Shown: piece after piece, positions 1-9,581 of the stretch
Numbering within the stretch: the stretch's first letter is position 1
Layout: every line of letters starts with the position of its first letter
NCBI GenBank assembly: GCA_963707895.1
Contig: CAVPRS010000010.1
Location: 310,001-374,000, forward strand
DNA from: Fodinibacter sp963707895
GTDB lineage: Bacteria; Actinomycetota; Actinomycetes; Actinomycetales; Dermatophilaceae
Length of the DNA: 64,000 nt
Reading direction: 5' to 3'
Program-made: the position numbers and the translations under genes
Notes under the pieces: model-generated
What the model saw: the letters and a program-made list of their open reading frames with translations, nothing else
Told to the model about the DNA's origin: nothing
The model's database searches: none

Positions 1-2498
1 CGCCGGTTGACGAGGGCGTTGAACACCGTGCCCAGTCCCATGACGACGAAGGTCATCGTCATCGAGACGCTGGCGTGCTCGAGGCTCGGCTCGTCGGGCC
101 CGGCCACGAGGGGCACCATCGCCCCCACGAAGAGCACGGTGGCGTAGACGAGCCACATGACCACGGCCGAGCGGTTGGTGATCGGGACCGCCGGGTCGCG
201 CGGCGGCCGGTGCATCACGTCGGGGTCGCCGGGGTCGACGGCGATGACGACGACACCGCCGGCCGTGGCGAAGAAGAGCAGGTACAGCACCATCGACGGC
301 GTCATCGCCTCGCCCTGGTTGACGTCGAAGATCGTGGCGGCGAGGAACAGCAGCACCAGGGACAGCAGCTGGGTCATCTGGTAGCGCACGTACGACACGA
401 TCTTGTCGTAGACCCGGCGCCCGATCTCGACGGCGTGGACGAGCGTGCCGAAGTTGTCGTCGGTGAGCACCATCCGGGCCGCCTGCTTGGTCACCTCGCT
501 GCCGCTGCCCATCGCCACGCCGATGTCCGCCTGCTTGAGGGCGGCGGCGTCGTTGACGGCGTCGCCGGTCATGGCGACGATCAGGCCCTGCTCCTGCATC
601 GCGCGGGCCAGGCGCAGCTTGTCCTCGGGGGTGACCCGGCCGAAGACGTGCAGCCGGGGCAACCGCTCCTTGAGCTCGTCGTCGCTGAGCGCCTGCAGCT
701 CGGCACCGCTGATCGCCCCCGGGCCGAGCCCGAGCTCCTCGCCGATCGCCTGGGCGGTGACGGCATGGTCGCCGGTGATCATCCGCACGTCGATGCCGGC
801 CGCGAGGGCCGTCGTGACCGCTGCCTTCGCCTCGGCGCGCAGCGGGTCGATGATGCCGGTCATCCCGACGAAGGCCAGGTCGTGGGTGAGGGCCATCGGG
901 TCGTCGGCCATCGTGGTCAGCTCGGCGGGGTCGACGAGCCGGGCCGCGAACGCCAGCACCCGAAGCCCCTTCTCGCCCATCCGCACGTTGGCGGCCTCGA
1001 TCCCCGCGAGGGCCTGCGCCATCGGGACCTGCGACCCGCTGAGCGGGCCGCCCGCGTGCGAGCACCGGGCGATGACGACGTCGGGCGCGCCCTTGACCAG
1101 CTCGATGACGTGCTCGACGCCCTCGAGGGTGAACCGGTGGAAGGTCGCCATGAACTTGTAGTCGGAGTCGAAGGGCACCTCGGCGAGCCGCGGGTACGCG
1201 CGCCGGGTCTCCGCGGCGTCGACTCCCAGCTTCGCGGCGAGCACCACCAGCGCCGCCTCGGTCGGGTCGCCGATCACCGAGCCGTCGTCCTCGACGACCG
1301 CGTCGCTGTCGAGCACCAGGCCGAGGGCGAGGCGGGTGAAGTCGGGCACCGGCTCCCCGGCGGCGGAGCGGATGCCGCCCGTCATCCGGTAGCCCTCCCC
1401 CTCGACCGTGAACCACGACCCGCCCGCGTACAGGGTCGACACCATCATCTGGTTCAGCGTCAGGGTGCCGGTCTTGTCGGTGTTGATCGCGCTCGTCGCG
1501 CCGAGGGTCTCGACGTCGGTGAGGTTCTTGACGACCGCCTTGGCATCGGCGAGCTGGGTCGAGCCCATCGACAGCAGACCGGACACGAAGGCCGGCATGC
1601 CGGTGGGGATCGCGGAGATGGCCATCGCCGTGCCCAGCAGCAGCAGCTGGTCGGCCGGCATCCCCCGGATCAGCCCGGCCACCACGATCACGGCGACCGC
1701 ACCCCAGGCGATGATGCCGAGCACCTTGGTCAGCGTGTCGAGCTCGCGCTGAAGCGGCGACCGGGACCGGCTCACCGAGGTGAGCATCGTGGCGATCTGG
1801 CCCATCTGGGTCTGCATCCCGGTCGCCGTGACGACGATCGTGGCCGTGCCGCGGGTGACCGAGGTGTTCTGGAAGAGCATGTTGGTGCGGTCACCCAGCG
1901 CCACGTCGGCGGAGGCGAGCACCCCGGCATCCTTCGGGATGGGGGCGCTCTCGCCGGTGAGGGCAGCCTCCTGGGCCTCGAGGGTCGCGGAGCGCAGGAT
2001 GCGCCCGTCGGCCGGGACGAGGTCGCCGGCCTCGAGCTGCACGATGTCCCCGGGCACCACCCCGGTCGCCGGGATGAGGGCCAGCGCCCCGTCGCGGACC
2101 ACGCGGGCCTGCGGGACCTGCATCTTGGCCAGGGCGTCGACGCTCGCGCGGGCGGTGAGCTCCTGACGGGTGCCGAGCCCGATGTTGAGCACGATGAGCA
2201 GGGCCACGAGCACACCGGTCGAGACCTCGCCGATGACCAGGCTCACCACGACGACGGCGACCAGCATGAGGTTCATCGGGTCGCGCAGCAGCACGGCGGC
2301 GATCGCGAAGGCCGAGGGCGGCTTCTCGGCGGTGATCGCGTTGGGGCCGTGCGACGCCAGGCGCGCGTCCACCTCGGCCGCACTCAGGCCCGACCCGGCG
2401 TCCGAACCGGTGGCCTCGAGCACCTGGTCGGGGGTGAGGGCGTATGCCGGTGGGCCGGCCGGCACACTCGGTGCCGCGGCTGCCTGGGTGTCGCTCAC
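1..2498 (-). CDS. Cation-transporting P-type ATPase (3' end beyond window)
   Basis: ATP-driven cation pump of the inner membrane, P2A-like. The start is a GTG preceded by GAGGAGG, and the frame stays open to the window edge, so the C-terminus is missing. From the N-terminus it shows a cation-ATPase N domain, TGES in the actuator domain, an M4 segment with IPTGMP, DKTGT (the phosphorylated Asp) and TGDAVNDAAAL in the hinge. The usual P2A signatures are PEGLP and TGDGVND, so both are altered here. The missing M4 Glu normally binds calcium, so I do not assign an ion. It is divergent from the DUF6325 gene 131 bp away. Confidence 0.93.
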   Translation of the reverse strand, partial: MSDTQAAAAPSVPAGPPAYALTPDQVLEATGSDAGSGLSAAEVDARLASHGPNAITAEKPPSAFAIAAVLLRDPMNLMLVAVVVVSLVIGEVSTGVLVALLIVLNIGLGTRQELTARASVDALAKMQVPQARVVRDGALALIPATGVVPGDIVQLEAGDLVPADGRILRSATLEAQEAALTGESAPIPKDAGVLASADVALGDRTNMLFQNTSVTRGTATIVVTATGMQTQMGQIATMLTSVSRSRSPLQRELDTLTKVLGIIAWGAVAVIVVAGLIRGMPADQLLLLGTAMAISAIPTGMPAFVSGLLSMGSTQLADAKAVVKNLTDVETLGATSAINTDKTGTLTLNQMMVSTLYAGGSWFTVEGEGYRMTGGIRSAAGEPVPDFTRLALGLVLDSDAVVEDDGSVIGDPTEAALVVLAAKLGVDAAETRRAYPRLAEVPFDSDYKFMATFHRFTLEGVEHVIELVKGAPDVVIARCSHAGGPLSGSQVPMAQALAGIEAANVRMGEKGLRVLAFAARLVDPAELTTMADDPMALTHDLAFVGMTGIIDPLRAEAKAAVTTALAAGIDVRMITGDHAVTAQAIGEELGLGPGAISGAELQALSDDELKERLPRLHVFGRVTPEDKLRLARAMQEQGLIVAMTGDAVNDAAALKQADIGVAMGSGSEVTKQAARMVLTDDNFGTLVHAVEIGRRVYDKIVSYVRYQMTQLLSLVLLFLAATIFDVNQGEAMTPSMVLYLLFFATAGGVVVIAVDPGDPDVMHRPPRDPAVPITNRSAVVMWLVYATVLFVGAMVPLVAGPDEPSLEHASVSMTMTFVVMGLGTVFNALVNR

Positions 2499-2629
2499 TG
2501 ACGTCCTCCTCGCGATCATGCTGGTCGGCGCGGGGTCGCGTCCGGCTCACCCCCTCGGGGTGATCCCCTGCCGCGCGTGCTGGGGAAGTTTGAGGATGCC
2601 ACCTCGGCGCACCCGGAGAAGGAGAACCC

Positions 2630-3091
2630 ATGGACGACACCCCTGACACGATCGAGGAGCTGGGTCCGGTCGACTACCTGGTCATCGAGTTCCCCCAGGG
2701 TGAGCAGAACTTCACCGGGGAGGCGGCCGACGAGCTGGCGAAGCTCGCCGAGGCCGGCATCATCCGGATCCTCGACGTGCTCATCCTGATCAAGGACGTG
2801 GACGGGTCGGTCGAGGCCATCGAGCTCGACGAGACCCCCACGGTCGACGCGATCCGTGGCCTCGAGACCGACATCGCCGAGATCCTGGCCGCCGACGACG
2901 TCGAGCTGCTCGCCGAGGCGATGGAACCGGGCAGCGTGGCGGGCGTGCTGGTCTTCGAGAACCGGTGGGCCGCCCCCTTCGCCGCCGCCGCCCGCCGCGC
3001 CGGTGGGCAGCTGATCGCCTCCGGCCGGATCCCGATCCAGGCCATCGCCGCGTCCATCGAGCACGAGCTCGCCCTGGAAGGAGAGAACTGA
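2630..3091 (+). CDS. DUF6325 family protein
   Basis: A 153-residue acidic protein of unknown function that I recognise as DUF6325-like. It opens with a GPVDYLVIEFP strand, followed by alternating hydrophobic strands and acidic helices. The middle holds a Glu/Asp-rich block around ETDIAEILAADDVELL, and the tail contains AAAARRAGGQLIASGRIP. It lacks a signal peptide and membrane segment. The ATG follows AGAAGGAGAA, a good ribosome binding site. A 50-aa basic ORF follows after 1 bp, so the two are probably cotranslated. Its 3' part is overlapped on the opposite strand by the open frame of the neighbouring glucosidase. Confidence 0.85.
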   Translation: MDDTPDTIEELGPVDYLVIEFPQGEQNFTGEAADELAKLAEAGIIRILDVLILIKDVDGSVEAIELDETPTVDAIRGLETDIAEILAADDVELLAEAMEPGSVAGVLVFENRWAAPFAAAARRAGGQLIASGRIPIQAIAASIEHELALEGEN

Positions 3092-5939
3092 GATGCCCCT
3101 TCGTCCCGCACGCGCAGCACGCCGAGGCGTGATCGGCGCCCCCGTGGCCCGCACCGCTGCCACCGTCGGCACCGCCGCGGTCGTCGTCCACGGCGTCCGT
3201 CGTCGTGGCGACCGCCGCGAGGACCGTCGCGACGACCGCCGCTAGGCCGGCGGCACCGACGGTCGGCCGGTCCCACCTCGCCGGCGTCCCGGCGGGTCGA
3301 GCACGCAGGTCGATGACGAGCGCGGTCCACCCGGTCTGGTGGCTGGCGCCCACCCCGGCGCCGTCGTCGCCGTCGAAGTACTCGAAGAAGAGCAGGTTGT
3401 CCTTCCACGCGGGGTCCTCCTGCAGCCGGCGGACGTCGCCGAACACGGGCCGCCGGCCGTCTGCCCCGGGCAGCCAGATGCCGAGCATGCGGTCGGCCAG
3501 GTCCTGGGCCACCTCCCCGAACGTGTGCTGGTGGCCCGAGCCGGTCGGGTACTCCAGGGTGAAGTCGTCGCCGAGGAAGCGCTGCAGCCCGACGAACTGG
3601 CGAACCGCCAGGTAGTTCAGCGGGAACCACACGGGGCCACGCCAGTTCGAGTTGCCCCCGAACATGGCGGTGGTCGACTCGGCCGGCTGGTAGTCGATCG
3701 AGGCGCCCGCCACGCCGTCGAGCGTGTACGGCATCCCCTGGTAGCGCTTGGACAGCGAGCGCAGGCCGTGCGGCGACAGGAAGGCGTCCTCGTCGAAGAA
3801 CTCGCGCAGGGCGGCACGCATGTCGTCGGGGTGGATCACCGAGACCAGGACGTCGGCGTGCCCGTCGAGCTCACGCACGGCGCCGAGAGTGCTCCCCAGG
3901 TCGTGGGCCCAGCGGTTCCGGATCCGCGCGAACCCCTTGCCCAGCCGCGCGACACCCTCCGCGGTCGGGCGGGGCAGGTGGCTCGCCGGCAGCAGCGGGA
4001 TCAGCCCGGCGATGCTGCGCACCCGGACCGCGGACGCCTCCCCCGAGGCGAGCACGAGGCGGTCGTAGAAGAAGGCGTCCTCCGGGTCCCAGAGGCCCTG
4101 CTGCTCCAAGGCGTCGCGGATCTGGAGGAACTGCTCGAGGAACTTGACGACCATGTCGTCGTAGACCTCGTTCTCCTCCGCGAGCTCGACCGCGATCACC
4201 AGCATCGACAGCGCGTAGTACGCCATCCACGCGGTTCCGTCGGCCTGCTCGAGGCGGGCCCCGTCGGTGAGGTTGGAGCGGTCGATCGGGCTGATGTTGT
4301 CCAGGCCGAGGAAGCCTCCACCGAAGACGTTGTTGCCGTCCTCGTCCTCCATGTTCAGCCACCAGGTGAAGTTGACCAGCAGCTTCTGGAAGACACGCTC
4401 GAGGAACTCCCGGTCACGACCCCCGTCGATGCGGAAGACCCGCAGCGCCGCCATGACGTGCACGGGCGGGTTGAGGTCGTCGAAGTTCCACTCGTAGGCG
4501 GGCAGGGCACCGCCGGGCTCCTGGAACCACTCCCGCAGCAGCACGAGCAGCTGGTACTTCGCGAACGCCGGGTCGAGGTGCGCCCACGCCACGGCGTGGA
4601 AGCCGAGGTCCCATGCGGCGAACCACGGGTACTCCCAGGGGTCGGGCATCGCCAGCACGTCGAAGGAGTCGAGGTGGCGCCACCGGGCGTTGCGAGCCTG
4701 CCTGCGAGACTCGGGCGGTGCGGGTTGGCCGGGGTCGCCGTCGAGCCACCGCGCGACGTCGTAGGGATACATCTGCTTGCTCCACACCAGGCCCGCCGAG
4801 GCCTGGCGCAGCACCCGCATCGCCTCGGCGGTCGTGCCTTCGGGCGCCAGCGCCGTGTAGAACTCGTCGGCATCCGACTGCCGCCGGCTCAACAGGTCGT
4901 CGAATGCCGTTCCCGCCCAGTCCTCCTCGACCGCCACCGGCGCGGGCTCGGGCCGGGGCTCGGCGGGACGGTGCAGTCGCAGGCGAAGCTCCGCCGTTCC
5001 CCCGGCGGGGACGGTCACCCGGTAGCGCAGGGCCGCCTTGGTGCCGACACCGTCGGGGTTGACCGTCGCGGCCCCGGAGACCACGTGGTCGTTGATGCCG
5101 TCCTTCGGGTAGGGCGTGCTGGGTGGGCCGCCGAAGACGCGCGGCTGGTTGGTCTCGTTGTCGCAGAACAGCGCCTCGGGGGCGGTGCCGTCCGGGCCGG
5201 GCGCGGCATCCAGCCGGTACCCGGCCAGCGCGTGGTCGCTGACCCGCAGGCCGGTGCCGTCGTGCTCGATGCGCGGGCGCGGGGCACCCACCTCCCACGA
5301 CCAGGTGTTGCGGAACCACAGGGTCGGCAGCACCTCGATGGTGGCCTCTGCGTCGCCGTGGTTCTCGAGCACGATGCGCATGCCGATGTCGGTCGCGGTG
5401 GCCTTCGCGTAGGTGACCTCGACCGACCAGTACCGGTCGTCGTCGAAGACACCGGTGTCGAGCAGCTCGAGCTCGGGGTCGCCGAGCCCACGGCCGTGCT
5501 CGACGAGGGCGCGGTAGGGGAACTCGTCCTGCGGGTAGTGGTAGCGCCACTTCAGCAGGGCGTGGCTCGGAAGCCCCTCGAGGTACCACCAGTAGTCCTT
5601 GGCGTCCTCGCCGTGGTTGCCCTCGGGCCCGGTCAGCCCGAACATGCGCTCCTTGAGGATCGGGTCCTTGCCGTTCCACAGGGCCAGGCCCAGGCAGAGC
5701 TCGTGGCGCAGGTCGGAGATGCCGGCCATGCCGTCCTCGTTCCACCGGTACGCGCGCGAACGGGCGTGGTCGTGGGGGAACGAGCGCCAGGCGTCGCCGT
5801 CGGCGGAGTAGTCCTCGCGCACGGTGCCCCATGCGCGTTCGCTGAGGTAGGGACCCCACTCGTACCAGGGGTTGGCAGTGAACAGGTCCACCTCGGCCCG
5901 CCCGGTGGCCTCGGCGAGCCGTTCGTGCTCGGCGGTCAT
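2790..5939 (-). CDS. GH63/MGH1-like glucosidase with anomalous C-terminal extension
   Basis: Probably a cytosolic glycoside hydrolase of the MGH1-like/GH63 type acting on an alpha-glucoside or glycerate-linked sugar; no signal peptide. Hallmark segments are WGPYLSERAWGTVREDYS near the N-terminus, CDNETN, the central DPWEYPWFAAWDLGFHAVAWAHLDP region and GGNSNWRGPVWFPLNYL. The family normally stops just after the HQTGWTALV segment, reached here near residue 880. The open frame continues about 150 Arg/Ala-rich residues through the antisense of the 50-aa ORF and DUF6325. A one-base shift would end translation at 3242-3244, sharing the CTAG that stops the 50-aa ORF. The start overlaps the MFS stop as ATGA. 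Confidence 0.85.
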   Translation of the reverse strand: MTAEHERLAEATGRAEVDLFTANPWYEWGPYLSERAWGTVREDYSADGDAWRSFPHDHARSRAYRWNEDGMAGISDLRHELCLGLALWNGKDPILKERMFGLTGPEGNHGEDAKDYWWYLEGLPSHALLKWRYHYPQDEFPYRALVEHGRGLGDPELELLDTGVFDDDRYWSVEVTYAKATATDIGMRIVLENHGDAEATIEVLPTLWFRNTWSWEVGAPRPRIEHDGTGLRVSDHALAGYRLDAAPGPDGTAPEALFCDNETNQPRVFGGPPSTPYPKDGINDHVVSGAATVNPDGVGTKAALRYRVTVPAGGTAELRLRLHRPAEPRPEPAPVAVEEDWAGTAFDDLLSRRQSDADEFYTALAPEGTTAEAMRVLRQASAGLVWSKQMYPYDVARWLDGDPGQPAPPESRRQARNARWRHLDSFDVLAMPDPWEYPWFAAWDLGFHAVAWAHLDPAFAKYQLLVLLREWFQEPGGALPAYEWNFDDLNPPVHVMAALRVFRIDGGRDREFLERVFQKLLVNFTWWLNMEDEDGNNVFGGGFLGLDNISPIDRSNLTDGARLEQADGTAWMAYYALSMLVIAVELAEENEVYDDMVVKFLEQFLQIRDALEQQGLWDPEDAFFYDRLVLASGEASAVRVRSIAGLIPLLPASHLPRPTAEGVARLGKGFARIRNRWAHDLGSTLGAVRELDGHADVLVSVIHPDDMRAALREFFDEDAFLSPHGLRSLSKRYQGMPYTLDGVAGASIDYQPAESTTAMFGGNSNWRGPVWFPLNYLAVRQFVGLQRFLGDDFTLEYPTGSGHQHTFGEVAQDLADRMLGIWLPGADGRRPVFGDVRRLQEDPAWKDNLLFFEYFDGDDGAGVGASHQTGWTALVIDLRARPAGTPARWDRPTVGAAGLAAVVATVLAAVATTTDAVDDDRGGADGGSGAGHGGADHASACCACGTKGHLSSLLPGRARARWTRRWPGSGSGRRRSAAHRRGGRRRRRGRPTGSRRPARPPRCPVPSPRRAARRRRRPGSRRCRSRGHGSRRPWGSRRARWPRPTRPRP
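3093..3245 (+). CDS. Small basic hypothetical protein, 50 aa
   Basis: The ORF starts 1 bp after the DUF6325 stop and ends at a TAG. The product has an Arg/Ala-rich N-terminus, a short apolar stretch (APVARTAATVGTAAVVV) that could be one weak membrane helix, and a tail rich in Arg and Asp. The start has AAGGAGAG upstream, inside the preceding gene's last codons. Small partners of this kind beside DUF6325 genes are familiar in actinobacteria, but I know of no assigned function. It could be spurious, although spacing and ribosome binding site argue that it is real. Confidence 0.55.
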   Translation: MPLRPARAARRGVIGAPVARTAATVGTAAVVVHGVRRRGDRREDRRDDRR

Positions 5940-7534
5940 CCGAGGTCAAGCCCCTCGAGCGAGGCGGACGGTGTGATGTCGGGCAGGCGCAGCATCCGGA
6001 AGGAGTTGCCGAGCCCGAGCAGGGTCGCCAGCAGCGGCACCAGCAGGGCGACCTGCAGGGAGCGGTTCCTGGCCTCGTCGTTGATGTCGAGGACCGCGGC
6101 CTCGACCTCCGGCGGCTGGCCCGTGATCTGCTCGGCCAGCGCGGTGGTGCTCATGACCTCTGCGTCGTTCTCGAGGGCCGCGGCGATCTGCTGCTGCTCG
6201 GCGACCGGGATGACCGTGCTGGCCTCGGTCAGGTTGGTGAAGCTGAACGAGAGTGCGGCGAGCATCAGCCCGCCCGCCATGGCCAGACCGAAGGACAGCC
6301 CGAACGACCCCGCGGCGGAGTTGACCCCGGCGGCCTCGCTGATCCGCTCCTCGTCGATGGGGGCAAGGGTGTAGTTGTTCAGCTGGGACACGAGCAGGCC
6401 CAGCCCGGCCCCGGTGATGACGAGCGGGACCACGAGGTACCACCCGCTGGTGATGACGGGCACCATGAGGATGACGATCGCGATCCCGATGGCGGCCAGC
6501 ACGAACCCGGCCCGGATGATCGTGGCCGGACGGCGGTTCCCGGCCCGCCGGCCGGCGAGGATCGCCGCCGCGAACATGGTCAGCGACAGGGGCGCGAGCG
6601 ACAGGCCCGCCTCCATCGCGTTGTACTCCAGCGTCATCTGGAGGAACAGCGGCAGCGCGATCATCGCACCGCCGAGGCACACCTGCTGGAGCATCTGCCC
6701 CGAGATGCCGGCGCTGAAGTTCGGTGACCGGAAGAGGTCGGGGTCGATCAGGGTCACCCGCTGCGCGCGCTTGCGGCGGAGCAGCCACCAGGCGAACGAG
6801 CCGAGCGCCACGGCGCCGACGGCCATCAGCAGGAGGACGAACTCGCCTCCCTCCTGCCACACCAGGATGCCGAGCACGACACCACCCATGCCGATGACCG
6901 ACAGCCCTGCGCCGACGACGTCGACCTCGCGGGACCCGGTGTACGGGACGTCCTTGACCAGCCGGATCTGGCTGAGCACCACCGCGATGATGACGACCTC
7001 GAGGGCGAAGCCGACCCGCCAGGACAGGTAGGTGGTGACGAAGCCACCGAGCAGCGGGCCGATGGCGGCGGCGATCGCCGCTGCTGCACCGATCAGTGCG
7101 TAGGCCTGCTTCTGCGCTGCCCCGGAGAAGTTGCCGTGCACGAGGGACTGCATCGCCGGCAGCAGCAATGATGCTCCGAGCCCGCCGATGACCGCCCAGA
7201 AGATGACGATCGCGGTCAGGCTCTGGGCCAGCGTCATGGCCAGGGCCCCGACGGCATAGGCGAGCAGGCCGAGCACGTAGGCCCGCCGACGACCGATCAG
7301 GTCGCCCACCTTGCTGTTGATCAGGATGAAGGCGGCCGACACCAGGGCCTCGAGGGCGATCGCCGACTGGACCCCGCTCGCCGTGGTGTCGAGGTCCACG
7401 ATGACCGCGGAGATCGACACGTTCATCAGGGAGGTGTCGACCACCAGCACGAACATCGCCATGGCGAGCAGCACCATCAGCTTGCGGCTGCCCTGCTCGG
7501 CCGGGACCGGTCCGTCGTGCGGTGCGTCGCTCAT
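5936..7534 (-). CDS. MFS transporter, 14-helix DHA2-like
   Basis: Inner-membrane major facilitator, 532 aa with about 14 predicted helices, which fits the drug:H+ antiporter-2 branch. Helix 1 reads LMVLLAMAMFVLVVDTSLMN, and the loop after helix 2 carries GDLIGRRRAYVLG, the MFS motif A. A long hydrophilic loop with acidic residues (around VIPVAEQQQIAAALENDAE) lies before the last helix. The chosen ATG is preceded by GAGGAGA; an open frame reaches further upstream but looks noncoding. The gene is first in a two-gene unit, its TGA overlapping the glucosidase ATG, so the pair may import or export and cleave the same glycoside. The substrate is not predictable. Confidence 0.88.
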   Translation of the reverse strand: MSDAPHDGPVPAEQGSRKLMVLLAMAMFVLVVDTSLMNVSISAVIVDLDTTASGVQSAIALEALVSAAFILINSKVGDLIGRRRAYVLGLLAYAVGALAMTLAQSLTAIVIFWAVIGGLGASLLLPAMQSLVHGNFSGAAQKQAYALIGAAAAIAAAIGPLLGGFVTTYLSWRVGFALEVVIIAVVLSQIRLVKDVPYTGSREVDVVGAGLSVIGMGGVVLGILVWQEGGEFVLLLMAVGAVALGSFAWWLLRRKRAQRVTLIDPDLFRSPNFSAGISGQMLQQVCLGGAMIALPLFLQMTLEYNAMEAGLSLAPLSLTMFAAAILAGRRAGNRRPATIIRAGFVLAAIGIAIVILMVPVITSGWYLVVPLVITGAGLGLLVSQLNNYTLAPIDEERISEAAGVNSAAGSFGLSFGLAMAGGLMLAALSFSFTNLTEASTVIPVAEQQQIAAALENDAEVMSTTALAEQITGQPPEVEAAVLDINDEARNRSLQVALLVPLLATLLGLGNSFRMLRLPDITPSASLEGLDLG

Positions 7535-7574
7535 CGCGGAAGTCTCCTCAGCGTCGGTCGTCTGCTCCTGCCGA

Positions 7575-7580
7575 ACGCTA
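7575..7580 (-). promoter_or_regulatory. Probable -10 box for the MFS-glucosidase unit
   Basis: TAGCGT on the minus strand lies about 40 nt before the MFS start codon, leaving a leader of about 35 nt that contains the GAGGAG ribosome binding site. The remaining part of the 7535-7798 gap holds no ORF I would support. Assignment rests on the TAnnnT pattern only. Confidence 0.4.
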
Positions 7581-7749
7581 GGAGGCCTGCCAGCACCGGG
7601 CATCACCCTCACCGGATGACGCCCCACTCGGTCCGGTCGGACGCCGGCATCGTGTCAGCCCGGACGGCAGGGCCGACAGGACCCGCCGGCGCCTCCCGCT
7701 CGGTCCTCGCGGCCGGCTTCGGCTCCCGGCACGGCGTCAGTCCCGACAC

Positions 7750-7796
7750 GAAGGCGGGCGGTGGATCCGACTCCGTCGGTTCCACCGCCCGCCTTC
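7750..7796 (-). terminator. Long hairpin just 3' of tRNA-Pro
   Basis: The arms GAAGGCGGGCGGTGGA (7750-7765) and its perfect complement (7781-7796) are extended inward by CCGAC/GTCGG, giving about 21 paired bases with one mismatch and a 3-nt loop. It begins 2 nt after the encoded CCA of the tRNA. There is no T tract, as is usual for terminators in GC-rich actinobacteria. Likely terminates or helps process the tRNA transcript. Confidence 0.75.
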
Positions 7797-7798
7797 TG

Positions 7799-7875
<77 letters not shown>

Positions 7876-7972
7876 TGGCTGCCCCCTCGCGGGAGCGTCG
7901 AAACCTTATCCCATGCCCGCCGAGGCGACCGAATCGCCCGCGGGCGCTCCGCCATCCGGGTGCTTCGCACCA

Positions 7973-8042
7973 GAACCTTCACCTCCGCACCGGAACCGAA
8001 GTGGTGTCGACGTGAAGGTTCCGGGATCGGGCGAGAAAGTTG
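7973..8042 (-). repeat. Palindromic intergenic repeat, family A, copy 1
   Basis: Arms GAACCTTCAC (7973-7982) and GTGAAGGTTC (8012-8021) are perfect complements. The 31 bp at 8012-8042 match 35089-35119 in inverted orientation with one mismatch. On the minus strand the element begins 13 nt after the der stop. It resembles REP-type 3' elements and could act as a terminator. Confidence 0.8.
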
Positions 8043-8055
8043 AGGCGGACCGCGG

Positions 8056-9529
8056 TCAGCGGCGGGAGCGCTTCTCGCGCACCCGCACCGAGATCTCGAT
8101 CGGGGTGCCCTCGAAGCCGAACTCCTCACGCAGCCGGCGCTCGATGAACCGGCGGTAGCCGGCCTCGATGAAGCCCGACGCGAAGAGCACGAACCGCGGG
8201 CGGGCGGGTGCCGGCCTGGGTCGCGAACAGGATGCGGGGCTGCTTGCCACCGCGAACGGGGTGCGGGTGCGCGGCCACGATCTCGCCGAGGAAGGCGTTG
8301 AGCCGGCCGGTGGAGATGCGGGTCTCCCACGAGTCGAGGGCGGTCTCGAGCGCCGGCACGAGCTTGTCCATGTGCCGGCCGGTGCGCGCGGAGACGTTGG
8401 CCCGCGGCGCCCACGGGATCTGCACGAGGTCACGCTCGATCTCGCGCTCCAGGAAGTGGCGACGCTCCTCGTCGGTGAGGTCCCACTTGTTGTAGGCGAT
8501 GACCAGGGCACGGCCGGCGTCGATGACCTGCTGGATGACGCGCACGTCCTGCTCGGAGATGACCTCGGACGCGTCGACGAGCACGACGGCCACCTCGGCC
8601 TTCTCGAGGGCCGTCTGGGTGCGCAGCGACGCGTAGAAGTCGGAGCCCCGGGTCTGGTGCACGCGGCGCCGGATGCCGGCGGTGTCGACGAAGCGCCAGG
8701 TCTTGCCACCGAGCTCGACCATCTCGTCGACCGGGTCGCGGGTGGTGCCGGCGACGTTGTCGACGACGACCCGCTCGTGGCCGACCAGCTTGTTGAGCAT
8801 CGAGCTCTTGCCGACGTTGGGCCGGCCGAGCAGCGCGACCCGGCGCGGACCGCCACGCTCGTAGGCGCCGCCCATGGCGGAGAACTCGGGCATCACCTCG
8901 AGCAGGGCGTCGAGGGCGTCACCGCTCCCCCGGCCGTGCAGGGCCGACACCGGCCACGGCTGGCCCAGGCCCAGGTTCCACAGGGCGGCGGCGTCGGCCT
9001 CGGTGCGCTGGTCGTCGACCTTGTTGGCGATGAGCACGACCGGCTTGCCGGCGCGGCGGAGCAGCTTGACGCAGTTCTCGTCGTCGTCGGTGGCACCGAC
9101 GGTGGCGTCGACGACGAAGAGCACGACGTCGGCCAGGTCGACCGCGATCTCGGCCTGCTCCGCGACCCGCAGGTGGATGCCCGTCGCGTCGATGGCCCAG
9201 CCGCCGGTGTCGACGAGCGTGAACGGGTGGCCCGTCCACTCGGCGTCGTAGGCCACCCGGTCGCGGGTGACGCCCGGGACGTCCTCGACGACGGCCTCGC
9301 GACGCCCGATGATCCGGTTGACCAGGGTCGACTTGCCGACGTTGGGACGACCGATCACGGCCACGACGGGCAGCGGGCCGTGGGCGTCGTCGGCGTCGAG
9401 CGCGTCGTCGCCGCGCTCGAGCAGGGCGCGGTCCTCGTCGCTGAGCTCGAAGTCCTCCAGGCCGACCCGCAGCGCGCGCTCGACGGCGGCGGGGTCCTCG
9501 GTCTGCGTGGTGGGGTCCTCGGTACTCAT
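8056..9529 (-). CDS. der: Ribosome biogenesis GTPase Der (frame broken near 8197)
   Basis: Double-domain GTPase needed for 50S subunit assembly. GTPase 1 has GRPNVGKST, DTGGW and NKVD; GTPase 2 has GRPNVGKSS, DTAGIRRR and NKWD; a KH-like domain ends the protein (TGRLNAFLGEIVAAHPHPV...). In one frame the sequence runs to FATQAGTRPP. The expected continuation RFVLFASGFIEAGYRRFIERRL, ending in REKRSRR, lies in the next frame, so one extra C sits in the CCC run around 8197. Der is essential in most bacteria, which makes a sequence error more likely than inactivation. The start at 9529 opens a 490-residue product after correction, the normal actinobacterial length including the acidic N-terminal extension. 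Confidence 0.93.
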
Positions 9530-9581
9530 CCCACCATTGTCCCTCACCGGCGAGGTGCTTCCGTCCACGCCCGGGCGGCCG

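Noticed and set aside
75..2501. 808-codon open frame on the plus strand
   Set aside because: It is antisense to the P-type ATPase, rich in Arg/Gly/His with no domain; the minus strand encodes all ATPase motifs.
3339..6374. 1011-codon open frame on the plus strand
   Set aside because: Shadow of the glucosidase; a product of high GC at third codon positions. No ribosome binding site and no family resemblance.
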